A stretch of 64,000 bases of DNA, taken from NCBI GenBank assembly GCA_035048495.1, contig CM068544.1, forward strand, positions 49,873,893 through 49,937,892. The letters are read 5' to 3'. The notes beneath the pieces are model-generated. The model was not told the DNA's origin, did not search any database, and saw nothing but the letters and a program-made list of their open reading frames with translations. The stretch's first letter is position 1; each line of letters starts with the position of its first letter. Positions 1 through 12,079 of this stretch are shown here, piece by piece. Both the position numbers and the translations under genes were made by a program. The DNA comes from Euptelea pleiosperma. Taxonomy: Eukaryota; Streptophyta; Magnoliopsida; Ranunculales; Eupteleaceae.

Positions 1-180
1 GTGGGCAACACTTTGCCACGAGGTTCTTCTTTTGTAGGACACGTCCGAATTTGCAGGACACGTACTCTTAATTTGCTAAACTCGAGTTAAGCTACAATCA
101 TGGTTTTAACATGGATTGGGGCTTTGTTTTAAGGTACGTGTCCTAGAAAGGAGGAACCCCGTAGCGAAACTTGTTGCTAC
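1..180. mobile_element. Hairpin MITE at window edge
   Basis: Bases 1-44 pair as an imperfect inverted repeat with about 136-180 (both arms carry the GGACACGT core and a GTAGCAACA-like tip). The layout is that of a foldback MITE just upstream of the transporter gene. The left end may lie outside the window, so no target duplication could be checked. Confidence 0.55.
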
Positions 181-451
181 GGCGGTAATTCTTCCACTCC
201 AAATCTCTTTCCCCTTTGCCGCAGTGTGAAAGGGCTGTATCTAGGACGAACAAACACTCTCTCTAGCTAGTCTTTCCCATCTCAGGCGTTTCTTTCAGCC
301 TATTAATGCTTGAACTGGTGGCCGACCACCGACCACATTTTTATGTTCTCAACCACTATTCGTACTCTATTAATAACCCTCCATTATTACTCAAACCACA
401 CTCTCTCCCTTCAAAAACCCAAACCTCCTCCTGACCTGACAACCTGCAATC

Positions 452-3193
452 ATGCCTCGTTCAACCCTCCAATGGCTAAGCTTGGTGGGTATTATCTGGC
501 TTCAATCAATCAATGGAACAAACTCTGATTTCCCTGCTTACTCTTCCCAACTCAAACACCTCCTCTCCATTTCTCAAGTGCAACTCAACAACCTTGCCTT
601 CGCCTCTGACGCCGGAAAACTTTTCGGTTGGTTTTCTGGTGTTGCTGCGGTTCACCTACCCCTTTGGCTAGTTCTCATGATTGGTGCAACTCTTGGGTTC
701 ATCGGTTACGGGGTCCAATATCTTTTCCTAGTGAATAAAATCTCTTCTCTATCTTATTGGCAAATCTTCCTACTTAGTGTTTTGGCTGGAAACAGCATTT
801 GTTGGATTAACACCGTTTGTTACATGGTTACTATTCGAAACTTTCCGTTCGCTCGTCAAACTGTGGTGGGGCTATCAACGAGCTATGTCGGATTAAGCGC
901 CAAGGTTTATACGGATATTGTGGATGTTGTTTCCCCTTATGCACCGGTTAAAAGAGCTAAAACCTATCTCCTCCTTAACGCAATCATACCCGTGGTGGTT
1001 TCTATTATATCCGCACCAATGCTTAGAGAGATCGATATGAGGAAGGCCGATGGAATGGAATCGGGGTTTATTGTCATGTTTGTTATAACAATCGCTACTG
1101 GACTATACGCTGTGATCAGTAGCCTGGGGTCCATGCCGGATGACTTGTTCTCACCGTCGGTTCAAGTATTCATGCTAGGGATCCTCCTGGCTATCCCACT
1201 AGTGATCCCAGTGGTAGCTGGGATTAAGAGGGAGATGAGAGTCCATGACTTTACTATGGATGGTGTGGGTGTTGGAGGAATTTTAGAGATTGAAGTGAAA
1301 GAGGAAGAAAGGGTTGAAGAAAAATGTGAAATAATGGTGAAAGAAGAGATTGGAGTGAAGTCGATGCTTAAAACGGTGGAGTTTTGGTTGTATTTCTTTG
1401 TTTATATGTTCGGTGCGACACTTGGGTTGGTGTTTTTGAACAATTTGGGACAAATAGCCGAGTCTCGTGGTCACTCTAAGACTTCCTCTTTGGTCTCCTT
1501 GTCTTCTTCATTTGGCTTCTTTGGGCGTCTCATGCCATCTCTTTTCGACTACTTTTTCTCAAAGTAAGCTCTCTCTCTCTCTCTCTCCCATCTCTGGACT
1601 CAGGGGACCAACAAAAGTGGGGAGTGGATTCCGATAATCCAACGGTGGTCGTCAGCGCCGACAAAAAGTGAAAAGTGATGCCAGCTCGGCGCTGACAACC
1701 ACCGTTAGATTCTTGAAATCCACAGCCAGCACGCGAACCCCGAGAAGGATAATAAAAAATAAAGGTGGGGGTCCCCTGAACCCGACCCTAAAAGACTGAT
1801 TATTTATTTTTTTCAGCTTACCTATCCAAGGGAAATTTGGAGCTTTTGAGTGAACCCTTTGAAAATTCCCTAGATTTTTTGAATTCCCAAAATATCCTCT
1901 CACTGTAGCAATATAATGAACAAGTATAGGTTTAACCGTCAACCATTAAAAAAAAAAAAAAAAAAGATACAAAAAAAAAAAGAAGAAAGAGCTGAAGCTT
2001 TTGCAATCCTCTTTAATGTTTTATCTCTTTATGTAACACAAACACCCTTAACATTCTTCAAAATGATCAAAATGCCTTCATTAATGCATGGCTCTAATTC
2101 TCGAGTTTTAACTTAGTGCATGTATTGTCACACTCCGTGTGAATGTTATGCCAAAAATATCAAATAATGTTACTATTTGATTATTGTCTTAGAGTCTATC
2201 TAAAAAAAACTTTAAAAATGACGAGGATATATACTAATCCTTTATTCCCATCGGAAGAGAATTCTTGATTGAAGAGTTTTTACTTTTGAAGTTATATTCT
2301 TAGAAGGATATGATTTGTAATCATCTTTAAATAAGGAGCCCCTCCTTAACTTGTAGAGGGAGAGGAAAATCTTGTAACTTCAAAAAAAAATCTTTTAACC
2401 TGAGGAGGAGCTATGATTTGCTCACCATAACCCTTGAATGTAACTTGACGCAGCGTGAAACAATATGGAGATATGATCAACGTCAATATCTCACGGTTTG
2501 GAATTCACCAAATAGAGAAGAACTTATGTCTTTTAGTACCGTTTGAGCTTTTGACGATCCAAAAGCTCCATGAAAGAATCCGCTACTTGTTCTACATATC
2601 ATAACTACATTCCGGTGACAAATCACGTAAAACATCTTGTTCATATTATTGTTTATTTGTACAGTGTATAGCACTCACTTATTTTTTAAATGAGTAATGA
2701 TGAAGAGGACTTTTGTGCTCACATTTAATAATATTGAACTTTTATCTGTTATTATTGTCCATCTTACAGGAGTAAGTACATGGTTTCAAGACCAGCATCT
2801 ATTGTAACACTAATGGCCCCAATGGCAGGAGCTTTCTTCTTACTTCTCAACACGAACAAACTCTCCTTATATATCAGTACTGCAATTATAGGAGTTTGTA
2901 CTGGAGCAATTTCTTCCGTAGCTGTCTCCACAACACCAGAGCTTTTTGGGGCAAAGAATTTCAGCGTCAACCATAACATTGTTATTGTTAATATTCCTTT
3001 GGGATCATTTCTCTTTGGCTACTTGGCAGCAATTTTCTACCAGAGAGAAGGAGATGAAGGAAATGGGAGATGCATGGGGGTTGAATGCTACAGAAAGACT
3101 TTCATCATCTGGGGATCCATTTGCTCTCTTGGAACTCTCCTTGCTTGCCTCCTTTATGCTCGGACTCGCAAATTTTACTCACAGAGACAATGA
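452..3193 (+). CDS. Nodulin-like / NFD4-like MFS membrane transporter, two exons
   Basis: Exons are 452-1563 and 2770-3193; the intron 1564-2769 has a GTAAGC donor and a TTACAG acceptor. The junction completes a lysine codon and keeps the frame, giving 511 residues. The N-terminal half (to about residue 250) is a nodulin-like domain with many hydrophobic helices and the GKLFGWFSG and NSICWINTVCYMVT regions. A charged, Glu/Lys-rich loop (about 275-305) separates it from a second set of helices with the CTGAISSVAVSTTPELFG and FSVNHNIVIVNIPLGSFLFG regions usual in the NUCLEAR FUSION DEFECTIVE 4-like group. These are multi-spanning carriers of the major facilitator fold; most have no known substrate. 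The start was chosen because ATG 452 opens the conserved region directly and no upstream in-frame extension is needed. Length is slightly under the usual 550-600 residues. Function of this member is not deducible. Confidence 0.9.
1626..1723. mobile_element. Small foldback element inside the transporter intron
   Basis: Arms around AATCCAACGGTGGT (left) and ACCACCGTTAGATT (right) form a hairpin whose loop is near 1660-1680. A related hairpin lies at about 48410-48495. It lies wholly within the intron, so it should be removed by splicing. Confidence 0.5.
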
Positions 3194-4117
3194 GAGCTAG
3201 GGACAAACAAGTATTACCAGCCCCCTTATACTGTAACTTGAATGAACCAACACGAATGCCCTTGAGGTTATTTGAGTGTATATGTAAAGGTTCGGATAGT
3301 AATTTGTCTAACAAGAGTAAAATTAGTAATATTTATAACTGAAAAAACTATCTTTGATGAGTTAAAATTCAATCTGGTGGGCCAATGAAACAAAATTTCC
3401 ACTCCCCCCATAGCATACCACCACGTAAACAAATGGATTTAAATTTGATTTTTTTTTTTAATTCTTGCTATCCATATTAATAATTAAGTTTGCATGTAAA
3501 AAAAAGAAAAGAAAAGAAAAATGCATAGCCCTATAAACTTGTAAAAATAAATTCAAGTTATGGACAAGTCAGGAGCAAGAACCACAAGAACATGTGGTTC
3601 AAACGATCATAGGCGTTTTCCATATATGTCAAGTTGAACCAGTCTCTCTAAAGAATCTTTATTTCGACCTTTATTGAATCGTCCAAAACTTAGCAATCCA
3701 ACAACATTTTCACTAATGAATTCATTCCTAGGGTCGAGCCCATGACCCCAGTAGCAGGTTGGTGAGTCATCTGCTACGCATCTGCATCTTATGTGATGTT
3801 GAAGAAGGCAATTTGGTGACCCACATTCCACACTTCGAGAACCACGCACAAAGCATAGATGTTCATGTGGCTAATGATTCACGAGCGTGTTCGGTTGGGT
3901 ACACTTGAGGTGGCACACTATAATACCTCAAACAAAATGACACCTTCTATTCAAACCAATAAATATTGTGGTTAGTCCTTGTTTTCCTATACCTCGTACA
4001 TTGAGGTCAAGGATTTTTGAAATCGAGATGTATTGTACGGAGTAAATGTACGGTGGCCAACTTTAAAAACTTGGAAGAAAAAAAAAATTCTGAAACTATT
4101 TTTGTTTTACATTTAGT
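3194..4117. other. Intergenic, no gene recognised
   Basis: This is the downstream flank of the transporter gene. It is AT-rich with short poly-T/poly-A runs. I see no splice-compatible coding exon. Confidence 0.5.
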
Positions 4118-4350
4118 GCCCTCTAAGAGGACGCTGACCACATGGATGTTTGGGCAGTCCCTAGGTGGACCTACATACCAAAAATCAGCTTGATTAGTGA
4201 TTTCAAACCTTTGGATCTTTGTACCTCAAATAATGGTCAATAATGATCAAATTCCACGGTTAAAAATTAACTCATGAAAACAACTCCAACGCTTAGAAAT
4301 CACTAATCAAGCTAATTTTTGGTATGTATGTCTATTAGTTTCTTACGTGT
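4118..4350. mobile_element. Mutator-like hairpin MITE, family A copy (diverged)
   Basis: It carries the family A hallmarks: CTCTAAGAGGACGCTGACC, GGATGTTTGG and CCTAGGTGGACCTACATACC, then AAAATCAGCTTGATTAGTGA. The last motif returns as its reverse complement near 4290-4325 after a short loop. Outer ends are worn and no target duplication was found. Confidence 0.65.
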
Positions 4351-4607
4351 GGGTGACATGTCGTGGCGTATGAAAACACATCTTAGTTCTTTCTAGGGTT
4401 TATTTCTCCACTAGCTTAGGGGTGACAATTATATCTACATCTACATAATAACAACGGCACTAAAAGTATAATTTCAAATCATTAAGTTCAGGACTAGAAA
4501 AGGAAAAATATACAAGCACCAACCTCCTTACTAGTGTGAAATGGTTTTGTTTGGGTTGGGTCTTGGTCATTGGTCCTTTACTTGTAAGGATAATTATATA
4601 TAGGGTC

Positions 4608-4905
4608 CCACGTTCCAACGTTGTGGGCCCCACATTGGTGAGCCCCTAGGGCTGATTTTGGGTGATGATGATCTCCTCACCATTGATATCATCCTCCAAA
4701 AAATAATAAAATCAGGCCAGTCTGAGTTTTCTGGTTCCTCATAAATGTGCTCTTCATTCTGAGCCATTCATTTTCTGAAGAGCGAATTTGGTGGGGTCAG
4801 AAACTTCAGATTTTTTTTTTTTTTTTTTTCAGGATGATCTCAGTATGAGGTCATCCTTGCCCAAAATCAGCCCTGAGGGCTCTCCCATGTGGGCCCCACA
4901 GCTTT
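4608..4905. mobile_element. Foldback MITE
   Basis: TGGGCCCCACATTGGTGAG and GGGCTGATTTTGGG on the left are mirrored by CCCAAAATCAGCCC and ATGTGGGCCCCACA on the right. The GATGATCTCCTCACC motif is shared with the hairpins at 26758-27031 and 43774-44131. A poly-T run lies in the loop near 4810. Confidence 0.55.
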
Positions 4906-5221
4906 ATTTTGAGTCAAACCACCCGGTGACCTTATAACAACCCTACTTTAATATACAATCAGGGGCCACATTTTGTACGGGCTATATATAGGCAAAAGAT
5001 TAAGAGATCAAACGACCTAAGCCGTGCAATTAATTTACTTGTATGTAAATAACTGTCTTTAATTCTTTCAAGCTTTGAAACGCATGCAACTGGTCGAAGA
5101 ATTCTATTGTTCCTGCTATATATTTATTCCAGATGGTCAATTGGGCCTTTAAGGCCCATACTCGGATTACGAGTTTATAAAGTTAGAGCATAATGGTCCA
5201 TTGAGCTTTTGATATCTAACT

Positions 5222-5397
5222 ATTTTTTTAATACCATGGGTATCCGGGCCTCTTCGAGCAGTCGACGGGACACATAAGTAAGCCCTTCCCATGTACCCGG
5301 TGTACTGGGATAAATCCCAGGGGGTGGCCACAGAGGGGGAGAATCGAACTCAGAACCTCCACTTCCTGAAGCGTTATCCTAGCCATCTCACCAACCC
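5222..5397 (-). mobile_element. tRNA-derived SINE
   Basis: Read on the minus strand it has an A-box-like TGGCTAGGATAACG (plus coordinates 5372-5385) followed by a B-box-like GGTTCTGAGTTCGATTCTCC (about 5339-5358). It ends in a poly-A tail seen as T-rich sequence near 5222. The A/B box spacing and tail fit a SINE. A functional tRNA is unlikely because no cloverleaf 3' half or acceptor pairing is evident. Confidence 0.6.
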
Positions 5398-6708
5398 CTT
5401 GTTGGTTATTCCATGTCTAGTTGCTTGAATAATCCTGACGTTCGATATGTTGAAACGAATTTGCCTAATTTGATATCGATGATGTCGATTGCGATTTAAA
5501 GGCCTTATACAACACCACGCGCGATATGAACTTCTCTTGGAGTCAAAGATTGGATCCTAATTTCACTTCCAAAACATCAACGTTTCATGATTTCATCTAA
5601 TAGAGATTAAAATACATTTCAAAAGGTTTACTTCCATTAATAAACGTTGTTTATCACCCCCTTTTTTTTTTTTTTTTTTTTTTGTAATTTTTCAACTCCA
5701 ACAACATGACAAATATGTCAATTTGCACCCTTATAAAGGGAAAAGTTTCCACCTAAAAATATGGGCACCGTCCCATTCCTCCATTAATAAGAAAAATGTA
5801 GTGGTTGGTCAGATTTTTAAAGAGCTTGTATGCTTGAGTATCAAGTTTCAACCTCTTTCTACTCCAACCACATAAAATTTTCATTCGGATTCCTTTTGCA
5901 AAGACATTATAATTTCATGGCCACATAAATCGAAACACACTTCGACGTTACAATTTAAAAATATTGGATCGAAATAAGTTGTCGAGCAAGCTTCGTTGTT
6001 AATTAGGAACTTGAACCAGTAATTAATTACCTATTTTAGGCATCTCTATCATCCCGCACATAGCAAATTGTGATCCACATGAATCAAACGAACGTGCAAA
6101 GTAGTAAACATGAGATATGGATTTTGCCTGTTGCTATCCGCAAATTCATTTTCATGAGGTGGTCTCCTCCACCCATTTCTCTTTTCTTGATATCGATGGG
6201 TTTAGCATCTATTGATAAAATGCTCAATGCGGGTCGGTCACGAGTCATGATTTTCCTTCTGCCCTCTTCCATGCGTATGAGGTGCTACCGATTTCTTCTA
6301 CGTTACGCAATGCTTAGCCGTCTGATATTTTCGATGGTGATCATATTATTTCCACATCTTAGCGTCATTCATTTTCATTGATTTTTATGTATCCGCAGAC
6401 CATCGTTTCCCTTTCTCGTTCATTAATTTTGTACCAATTTGGTGGGTTAGATTGGCTTTGACAGACTGTATTTTGTTATATAATAACTTCCATCATGTCC
6501 TAATTATGAAAAGTGGGCTACACGACTCATTCTAAGGGATGCGATCTGATCCCTGATCCCATCATTTTGTTCCGATTGGAGCCGTTAACCTGCTTGACTC
6601 ATATTTGACGATTAATTTCGTTGTCAACTTAATTGAACTTCTCTACAAGACTCTTCCTCCCTTAATGCTCCGTTTGTCGGTTAATTGAATCCGACCCAGC
6701 ATTTGAAG
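5398..6708. other. Intergenic, no gene recognised
   Basis: AT-rich sequence with a T tract near 5660-5682. The open frames at 6070-6381 resemble no family known to me and lack any gene context. Confidence 0.4.
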
Positions 6709-6891
6709 TAGGGCTGTAAATCGGCCCGGCCCCAAAAATACGAACTTTTTGTGGCCTCCGGCTGACCCGATTTACCTTTGGGTTGGCTCGGGCCAGGCCA
6801 AATTCTAAATGGGAGGCCCGAGGCCCAGCCCAAAGCCCGGACAGACCTATTTTCAGGCCAAGGTGTGAACACGCGGGGGAGTAGGGTGGGG

Positions 6892-7276
6892 CATGGTTTT
6901 AAAAACGGCCGTTTAAACGGTAATGCCCCAAGCCCAATTCTGTTTAAACTCGTTTTATCAGTTTTGAAAAAAACGGCCGTTAAAATCGTTTAAACAGCCG
7001 TTTAATTTTGAAAAATTTTGTGAAAAAAAATGGCCGTTAAAACCGTTTAATTCCGTTAAAATCCATTTAATTTCCGTTAAATTTCATTTTTTTTTAATTT
7101 TCAAAATTTGAATTTCAGCCACTTTTTCTGTTAAAATCGTTAAAACCGTTAAAATCCATTAAAATCCGTTTAATTCCGTTTTTTTCCATTTTTTTCCATT
7201 TTTGCCCCTGACCAACTGTTTAAACGGTAACGCCACCAGTCCGTTTAACCGTTAAAACGGCCTCCTTTAAACCTTG
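6892..7276. mobile_element. hAT-like MITE, family B (CATGGTTTTAAA / TTTAAACCTTG ends)
   Basis: Terminal inverted repeats CATGGTTTTAAA and CTTTAAACCTTG are flanked by a perfect 8-bp duplication GGGTGGGG (6884-6891 and 7277-7284). The interior is built from repeated ACGGCCGTT, GTTTAAACGG and GTTAAAATCC words. An 8-bp duplication is the signature of the hAT superfamily. Confidence 0.85.
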
Positions 7277-7410
7277 GGGTGGGGTACGTGGGAGGGGATA
7301 AAGAAATTGTTAGAATTTCCCCCCTCTCCTACTTTTCCCAAGCCCAACGGAAAGGGTAGACGGCTCATATATCGAGGGAAGGGGCGATAGTCGATAGATG
7401 ATAAAGAGGG

Positions 7411-7780
7411 GGGTCGGGCTCCGTTGACAGATCTAAAATGACAGCCAAAATGACACGGACACAATATAAGACAGGTGCCACACTGTTACCGGACTGACCG
7501 TACAAATGTTTGTCCTATCCTACAAACCAAAAATCAGCCTGATTAGTGATTTATAAGTGTTGCATATTTGTACCTCAAACTCACAGTTGAGATCATCCCA
7601 TGAAAATAAGTCCAATCCAGAGCTTATAAATTACTAATCAGGCTGATTTTTGGTTTGTAGGTCCACCATGGGATAGGACAAACATCCATACGGTCAGAGT
7701 CCTGTAACAGTGTGCCACGTGTCTTATATTTTGTCCCTGTCATTTTCTGTAATTTTAAATCTGTCAAAGGAGCCCGACCC
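7411..7780. mobile_element. Mutator-like MITE, family A, complete copy
   Basis: The ends GGGTCGGGCTCC and GGAGCCCGACCC are inverted repeats. Flanking 9-mers TAAAGAGGG (7402-7410) and TAAAGAAGG (7781-7789) differ at one base. A 9-bp duplication points to the Mutator superfamily. Almost the whole 370 bp folds on itself, with AAAATCAGCCTGATTAGTGA and its reverse complement near the centre. Confidence 0.85.
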
Positions 7781-7955
7781 TAAAGAAGGATGGGACTTCA
7801 GCCTGGGCTTTGACCTACGGTCCTTTTCAGACTAGGCTTCGGTCTTATTTTGGCCGGGCCGAGTCGAGCCTGATTAGCCTGAAGCTTGGGCTCACTGCGG
7901 GCTAAGGGCATGTTTTCGGGCCAAGCTCGGGCCTCAGATCAAATTTGCACCCCTA

Positions 7956-8151
7956 CATTGAAGTATCTAAAACAGTTATCTAGTTATAATAACAAGGGGA
8001 ATGCCACGTTCACGCATGTGTACCTTACACATTGGGGCACACTCTTAGAGATCACTGACCGTATCGATGTTTGGCCCATCCCTAGGTATACCTACGTACC
8101 AAAAAATCAGCCTCTTTAATGATGTCTAACCTTTGGGTCAAAGTACCCCTA
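7956..8151. repeat. Direct repeat unit, copy 1
   Basis: This block (TATCTAAAACAGTTATCTAG, then a truncated family A MITE arm) is repeated at 8495-8700. A hAT-like element sits exactly between the two copies. The tandem duplication therefore probably came first. Confidence 0.7.
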
Positions 8152-8159
8152 CTTTGAAG

Positions 8160-8494
8160 CAGTATTTGAAAACTCAAAAGTCTACCGAGTTGAGATAACT
8201 TGAAGACTCGAACTCGCCTCGAAGTAACTCGAGTAAGTAATATATTAATATTAATATATAAATATCTAAGCAGAATTTATAAGATTTGGTTGAGTTTGAG
8301 TTGACAAGGCATTTGAGAAACTTATTTGGTTTGTCGAATGTAAAACAATGTGTTTGGAGTCATTTTTTCAAAACAAAAACGCACCAAGCCCATTGTTTAT
8401 TCGATTCGACTTTATTTCGAGTCTACTCGAAATTCAGCCAAGTTGAGTTAACTCGGCCAAGTTTCGAGTTGACTCGACGAGTTTTAAAACACTG
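8160..8494. mobile_element. hAT-like MITE, family D (ACTCG-rich)
   Basis: Left end CAGTATTTGAAAACTC and right end GAGTTTTAAAACACTG are inverted. Flanking 8-mers CTTTGAAG (8152-8159) and CTTCGAAG (8495-8502) differ at one base. The interior has dense GACTCG/CGAGTT words, as in the family member at 58685-59098. Confidence 0.8.
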
Positions 8495-8805
8495 CTTCGA
8501 AGTATCTAAAACAGTTATCTAGTTATAATAACTATGGGAATGCCACGTTCATGCACGTGTACCTTACACATTGCAGCACTTTACAAGTGGCACTCTTAGA
8601 GATCACTGACTGTATCAATGTGTGGCCCATCCCTAGGTATACCTACATACCAAAAAATCAGCCTCTTTAGTGATGTCTAGCCTTTGGATGAAAGTAGCCC
8701 AAATACTGATTAACATCCACGGTTAACAATAAACCATGGAATAGACTAAACATCCATACGGTCAATGGTCTCTAAGAGTGTGTCACGTGGCTTATACTGT
8801 GGTCC
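8495..8805. mobile_element. Direct repeat unit copy 2 with a fuller family A MITE
   Basis: It repeats 7956-8151. It then continues through a full family A hairpin from GGCACTCTTAGAGATCACTG (about 8588) to its mirrored end CTCTAAGAGTGTGTCACGTGG (about 8770-8790). Confidence 0.65.
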
Positions 8806-8810
8806 ATCAT

Positions 8811-8949
8811 CAACGTTGATGTAGCCCTACAATCACTCGTGCCACCCCTAGTACTATTATAAAGCCAAAACCTGGGTTGGCAACGTTGATGCGGCCCTAC
8901 AATCACTCGTGCCACCCTAGTACTATTATAAAGCCAAAACCTGGGTTGG
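8811..8949. repeat. Tandem duplication of about 70 bp
   Basis: Unit 8811-8880 (CAACGTTGATG to CCTGGGTTGG) is followed at once by unit 8881-8949 with only a few differences. Similar words recur at the outer end of the family A copy near 16430-16465, so the unit is part of that family's flank. Confidence 0.8.
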
Positions 8950-9011
8950 CGATGACGCATGCACAAGACACTCACCTAAAGATGAAACTTTGATGAGGGA
9001 GATCCATCAAC

Positions 9012-9138
9012 GTTGAGGGATGATTGTGTGAGCCATGTGGCACACTTTTAGAGACTACTGACCGTATGGATGTTTGACCCATCCCTAGGTAGATCTACAT
9101 ACCAAAAATCATCATGACTAGTGATTTCTAACCTTTGG
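9012..9138. mobile_element. Family A MITE, left part
   Basis: It runs CATGTGGCACACTTTTAGAG through CATGACTAGTGATTTCTAACC and then switches abruptly to the end of a Mutator-like element. It preserves, uninterrupted, the site into which a hAT-like element is inserted at 15222-16171. Confidence 0.6.
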
Positions 9139-9212
9139 ACCGAGTCATAGAGTAAGTCAGCTTTTTCAAATTATTGGGGCATGTCAAATTTGAAATATAA
9201 AATGAGGGGTAT
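9139..9212. mobile_element. End of a long-TIR Mutator-like element, interrupted by a retrotransposon
   Basis: The stretch GTCAGCTTTTTCAAATTATT to GAGGGGTAT matches the right end of the element at 18098-18904 and the copy at 33283-33352. It resumes at 12080 (GTCAAAAATTCCCA) after the retrotransposon. Confidence 0.7.
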
Positions 9213-12079
9213 TGTGGGTGCAAAATCCAGGATATTGATATAGCCGTCGATTATCCTCGAGATTTGCACACACATCAAGTGGCCTCCTAGATCTTTGGCT
9301 AGCTGGGTGATGCATGGATGTCTTAGCTACCATTCCGGGTTTGATCAAACGTCGATGATTTTAGTAAGATCAGCCACTTGCGAAGTTGCAACCGTCGTTG
9401 ATGGAGAGGATTTGAAGAGAAGCAAGGTCGCTAATGGATGTTTGTATCATTGATCGGCATGTTGATGTGGCTATGAAGCCGACAGGTAGCAAGAATGTGT
9501 GCATGGTGAATGTGAGTCAGACCGGTTGGGAAGTTGAATGGAGTTTTTGTGATCGTGCATGATGATCCAACCACGTGGTTGGCACAAGTGAAAATAAAAT
9601 GGATACACAGACTAGTTTGAAGCTGCTTCGACAGATGTCGGGCAATACCGAGTGTTCTTTGACCCTGTAGCAGGGAGAGGTAATGAGGACCGTCGGATTA
9701 ATGGCTTGGGAAGCTGCCAACTAATGGAGGCAATGTTTTTGTGCGATGGTTGGAAGAGGAGGTTGAAGGCGAAGTCATTGAAATGTTAATATTGTCATTA
9801 GGGGATTTGATGGAGGTCTGATCGCACTGAAGAGATGGTTGTTGAAGCGGTTGGTGTTTATGAGAGAGAATATGAAATAGAGGTACCATGTGATCCCTAG
9901 AGAAAGTAGTTGGATGAATGAAAGGAGTTGTTGTAGGTCGGTGGAGGAGGCTGTTAAATAGAATAGGCTGCGAGATAGAGCAAGTTGCTAGGTGGGGTAG
10001 GCTTGCACGCAGCCCCCATGTTGTGCCCCTTGGGGAGCTATTGGTTGTATGAATGTTTGGCCAAAGCCAGGTGGACCCACAATGCTAAAACCAATCGGGC
10101 AAGTGATCCTAAAAGTTGGGTAAGTGCATGCACAACTGTTTTGAGCAGCCAATCACACGGTGGAGATGATCACAACATACACTTCATACCGTCATAGTTA
10201 CGATGATGAACACAACACGTAGAGTACCGCTTAAGTAACAACTCTAAGTGCACACTAGCCGCATGGATATCTGGCTATTAGTAGGTAGACCAACATCTGA
10301 GTGTCCACCATGTCTGAGCGGGTTACATGGTAGAATCAAAGTTGACGCTGAATAGAAGCCTTTCTGAATGTTGATTCGGAGTGGTAATTGACGATCGAAC
10401 TGGATGCACAGATGATGGAAAGCTGATTGATAAAAGGAGTCGTCTTACATGATCTGGCTGAAAGTTGGAAAATGACTTTTGTATATATATGGGAAGTGTT
10501 GCTTTGGGTGCTCTTGCACGTGCCCTAATTTTGGACGGTATCTTTTTTTTTTTTTTTTTGGTTGGTTGTCAACCTATTAAAGCTGTAGGATTGTTAGCTA
10601 ACTGACAAATGCAACTGGATGATAGGTTGGCCATGCATTGGACTACTGGCTAGTGATGTTTCCTTGCTGGTTCAATACGCAACGAGTTAGCCGTTGTGAT
10701 CTAGTTGTCATGTGGACAATGATAGAGGGCAGGTTCAGGTTGTTGTCAAACATTACCAAAACCCTCAAGTCATGGAACAACTTGCTATCTAACGGATCAT
10801 TGAAGCTGGCTGTTGAGATGGAAGCTCGTCCAACACACTCAGCTGTTGGTGTTGTTTATGCAACCCCATGTGTGTCAATGTGGCCCACTCTTTCTCTCTC
10901 CGATGATGTGGCAAGTTTCACATGGATAATAAATGGGTCTTCGCTGATGTGGCAAAGATATTTTAGGCAAAAAAATACTCTCTTGCCCTTGTTCTGAAGT
11001 GAAATTTCCAATCCATGCCATCGCAATATTTATGTCGCTGAATTTTGTGAAAACTGGGCCAACTTCGTCGGACTATTACGAACTTTATCACTATTGGATC
11101 TCCGCCAAATTATGGGAGAATGCTAACCACAAACACATCCATACCGCTACAATTATTGGAAGTTGCATGAGTTGGTCGGAATCCGGTGACAAACATAGTC
11201 AAATCACCATGTTTATATTCTTGTTCGTTCTTGAACCTGGGTGACTTTAGCGAACTATTACAAGACTTTAAGACATCAGATGGCTTCGAAATTTTAGGAA
11301 AATGTTGCTTTATGAGGGATGAACATTCCAGAAACACCACCAATGCTAGCGGAGCATGGAGATAGTCGGAATCAGTCGAAACATTAATAAAAAACACGAA
11401 TCGACAAACATAGTAGATTAGAAAAGTTAGAAAGTCAGATCTAGAATCTAGGAGCCAGATCTCATCTCTATAGTATAATTGGAAGAGAAAGATGAATATG
11501 TTGAAGTTTTTTGCTCAGCCTCCCACAGACGGAGCCACTTAATGTGGGTGCAAAATCCAAGTTATTGATATAGCCGTCAATTATCCTCGAGATTTGCACA
11601 CACATCAACAAATTAGTTAGAAATAGATCAAGTAACATCAAAGAATCTGAAAATTGAAGAAGAGACAACCGTTTTGACGAGGTTCATCGTCGGAATCCGG
11701 TCGACTACGTCCTCAGCCTCATCGGTGAGGCAATCCACTATTCTCATTGAAGTGTTATAATTCTCTTTGTTTTGTTACAGTTCTTGATCTATAAGAAAGA
11801 TCAGAAAAAAGATCATTCTTTCCTCCATTGGTGGAGAGCTCTATATATAGGAAAATATTTATAACAAGTGGAAATAACTGTCTGAAGTTGAGGGAGTTGA
11901 GTGTAACCGTAAGTAGTTAATTGGTTAAGGGAATTGTTCTAATGTATCTCAGTATTGCTACAATGTAGTTGAGTGTATGTTAGGAGTGATGCGCCATTTG
12001 AAATATCCTCGAGGAACACACACCTAGAGGTACGTACCAATTGGTCATTGAGATTTGTGTAAAAAATATGGTACCCACA
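9213..12079 (-). mobile_element. Decayed LTR retrotransposon
   Basis: A complete LTR (11543-12079, about 537 bp, TGTGG/CCACA tips) and a 66-base LTR remnant (9213-9278) bound it. Next to the complete LTR, read on the minus strand, comes GTGGCTCCGTCTGTGGGAGG, which resembles the GGCGCCGTCTGTGGGA primer-binding region of many plant retrotransposons. The element therefore runs on the minus strand with its 5' LTR at the right. Flanks GGTAT (9208-9212) and TGTAT (12080-12084) fit a 5-bp duplication with one change. No gag or pol frame was recognised in the 2.3 kb interior. Most of the 3' LTR is gone. Confidence 0.75.

Larger units (their letters stand above)
6709..7955. mobile_element. hAT-like element (TAGGGCTG type) hosting two younger insertions
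   Basis: The left end TAGGGCTGTAAATCGG is mirrored by the right end ATTTGCACCCCTA. The interior is rich in GGCCCGG/GGCCCGAG motifs. Flanks CATTTGAAG (left) and CATTGAAG (right) look like an aged 8-bp target duplication. A separate MITE at 6892-7276 and a Mutator-like MITE at 7411-7780 lie inside it, each with its own target duplication. It has no transposase, so it is non-autonomous. Confidence 0.65.

Noticed and set aside
5222..5397. tRNA gene (A and B boxes present)
   Set aside because: No acceptor stem or anticodon arm could be built, and the unit ends in a poly-A tail, so a SINE fits better.
8811..8949. CRISPR-like or satellite array
   Set aside because: Only two adjacent units with no spacers; a simple tandem duplication inside MITE flank sequence.
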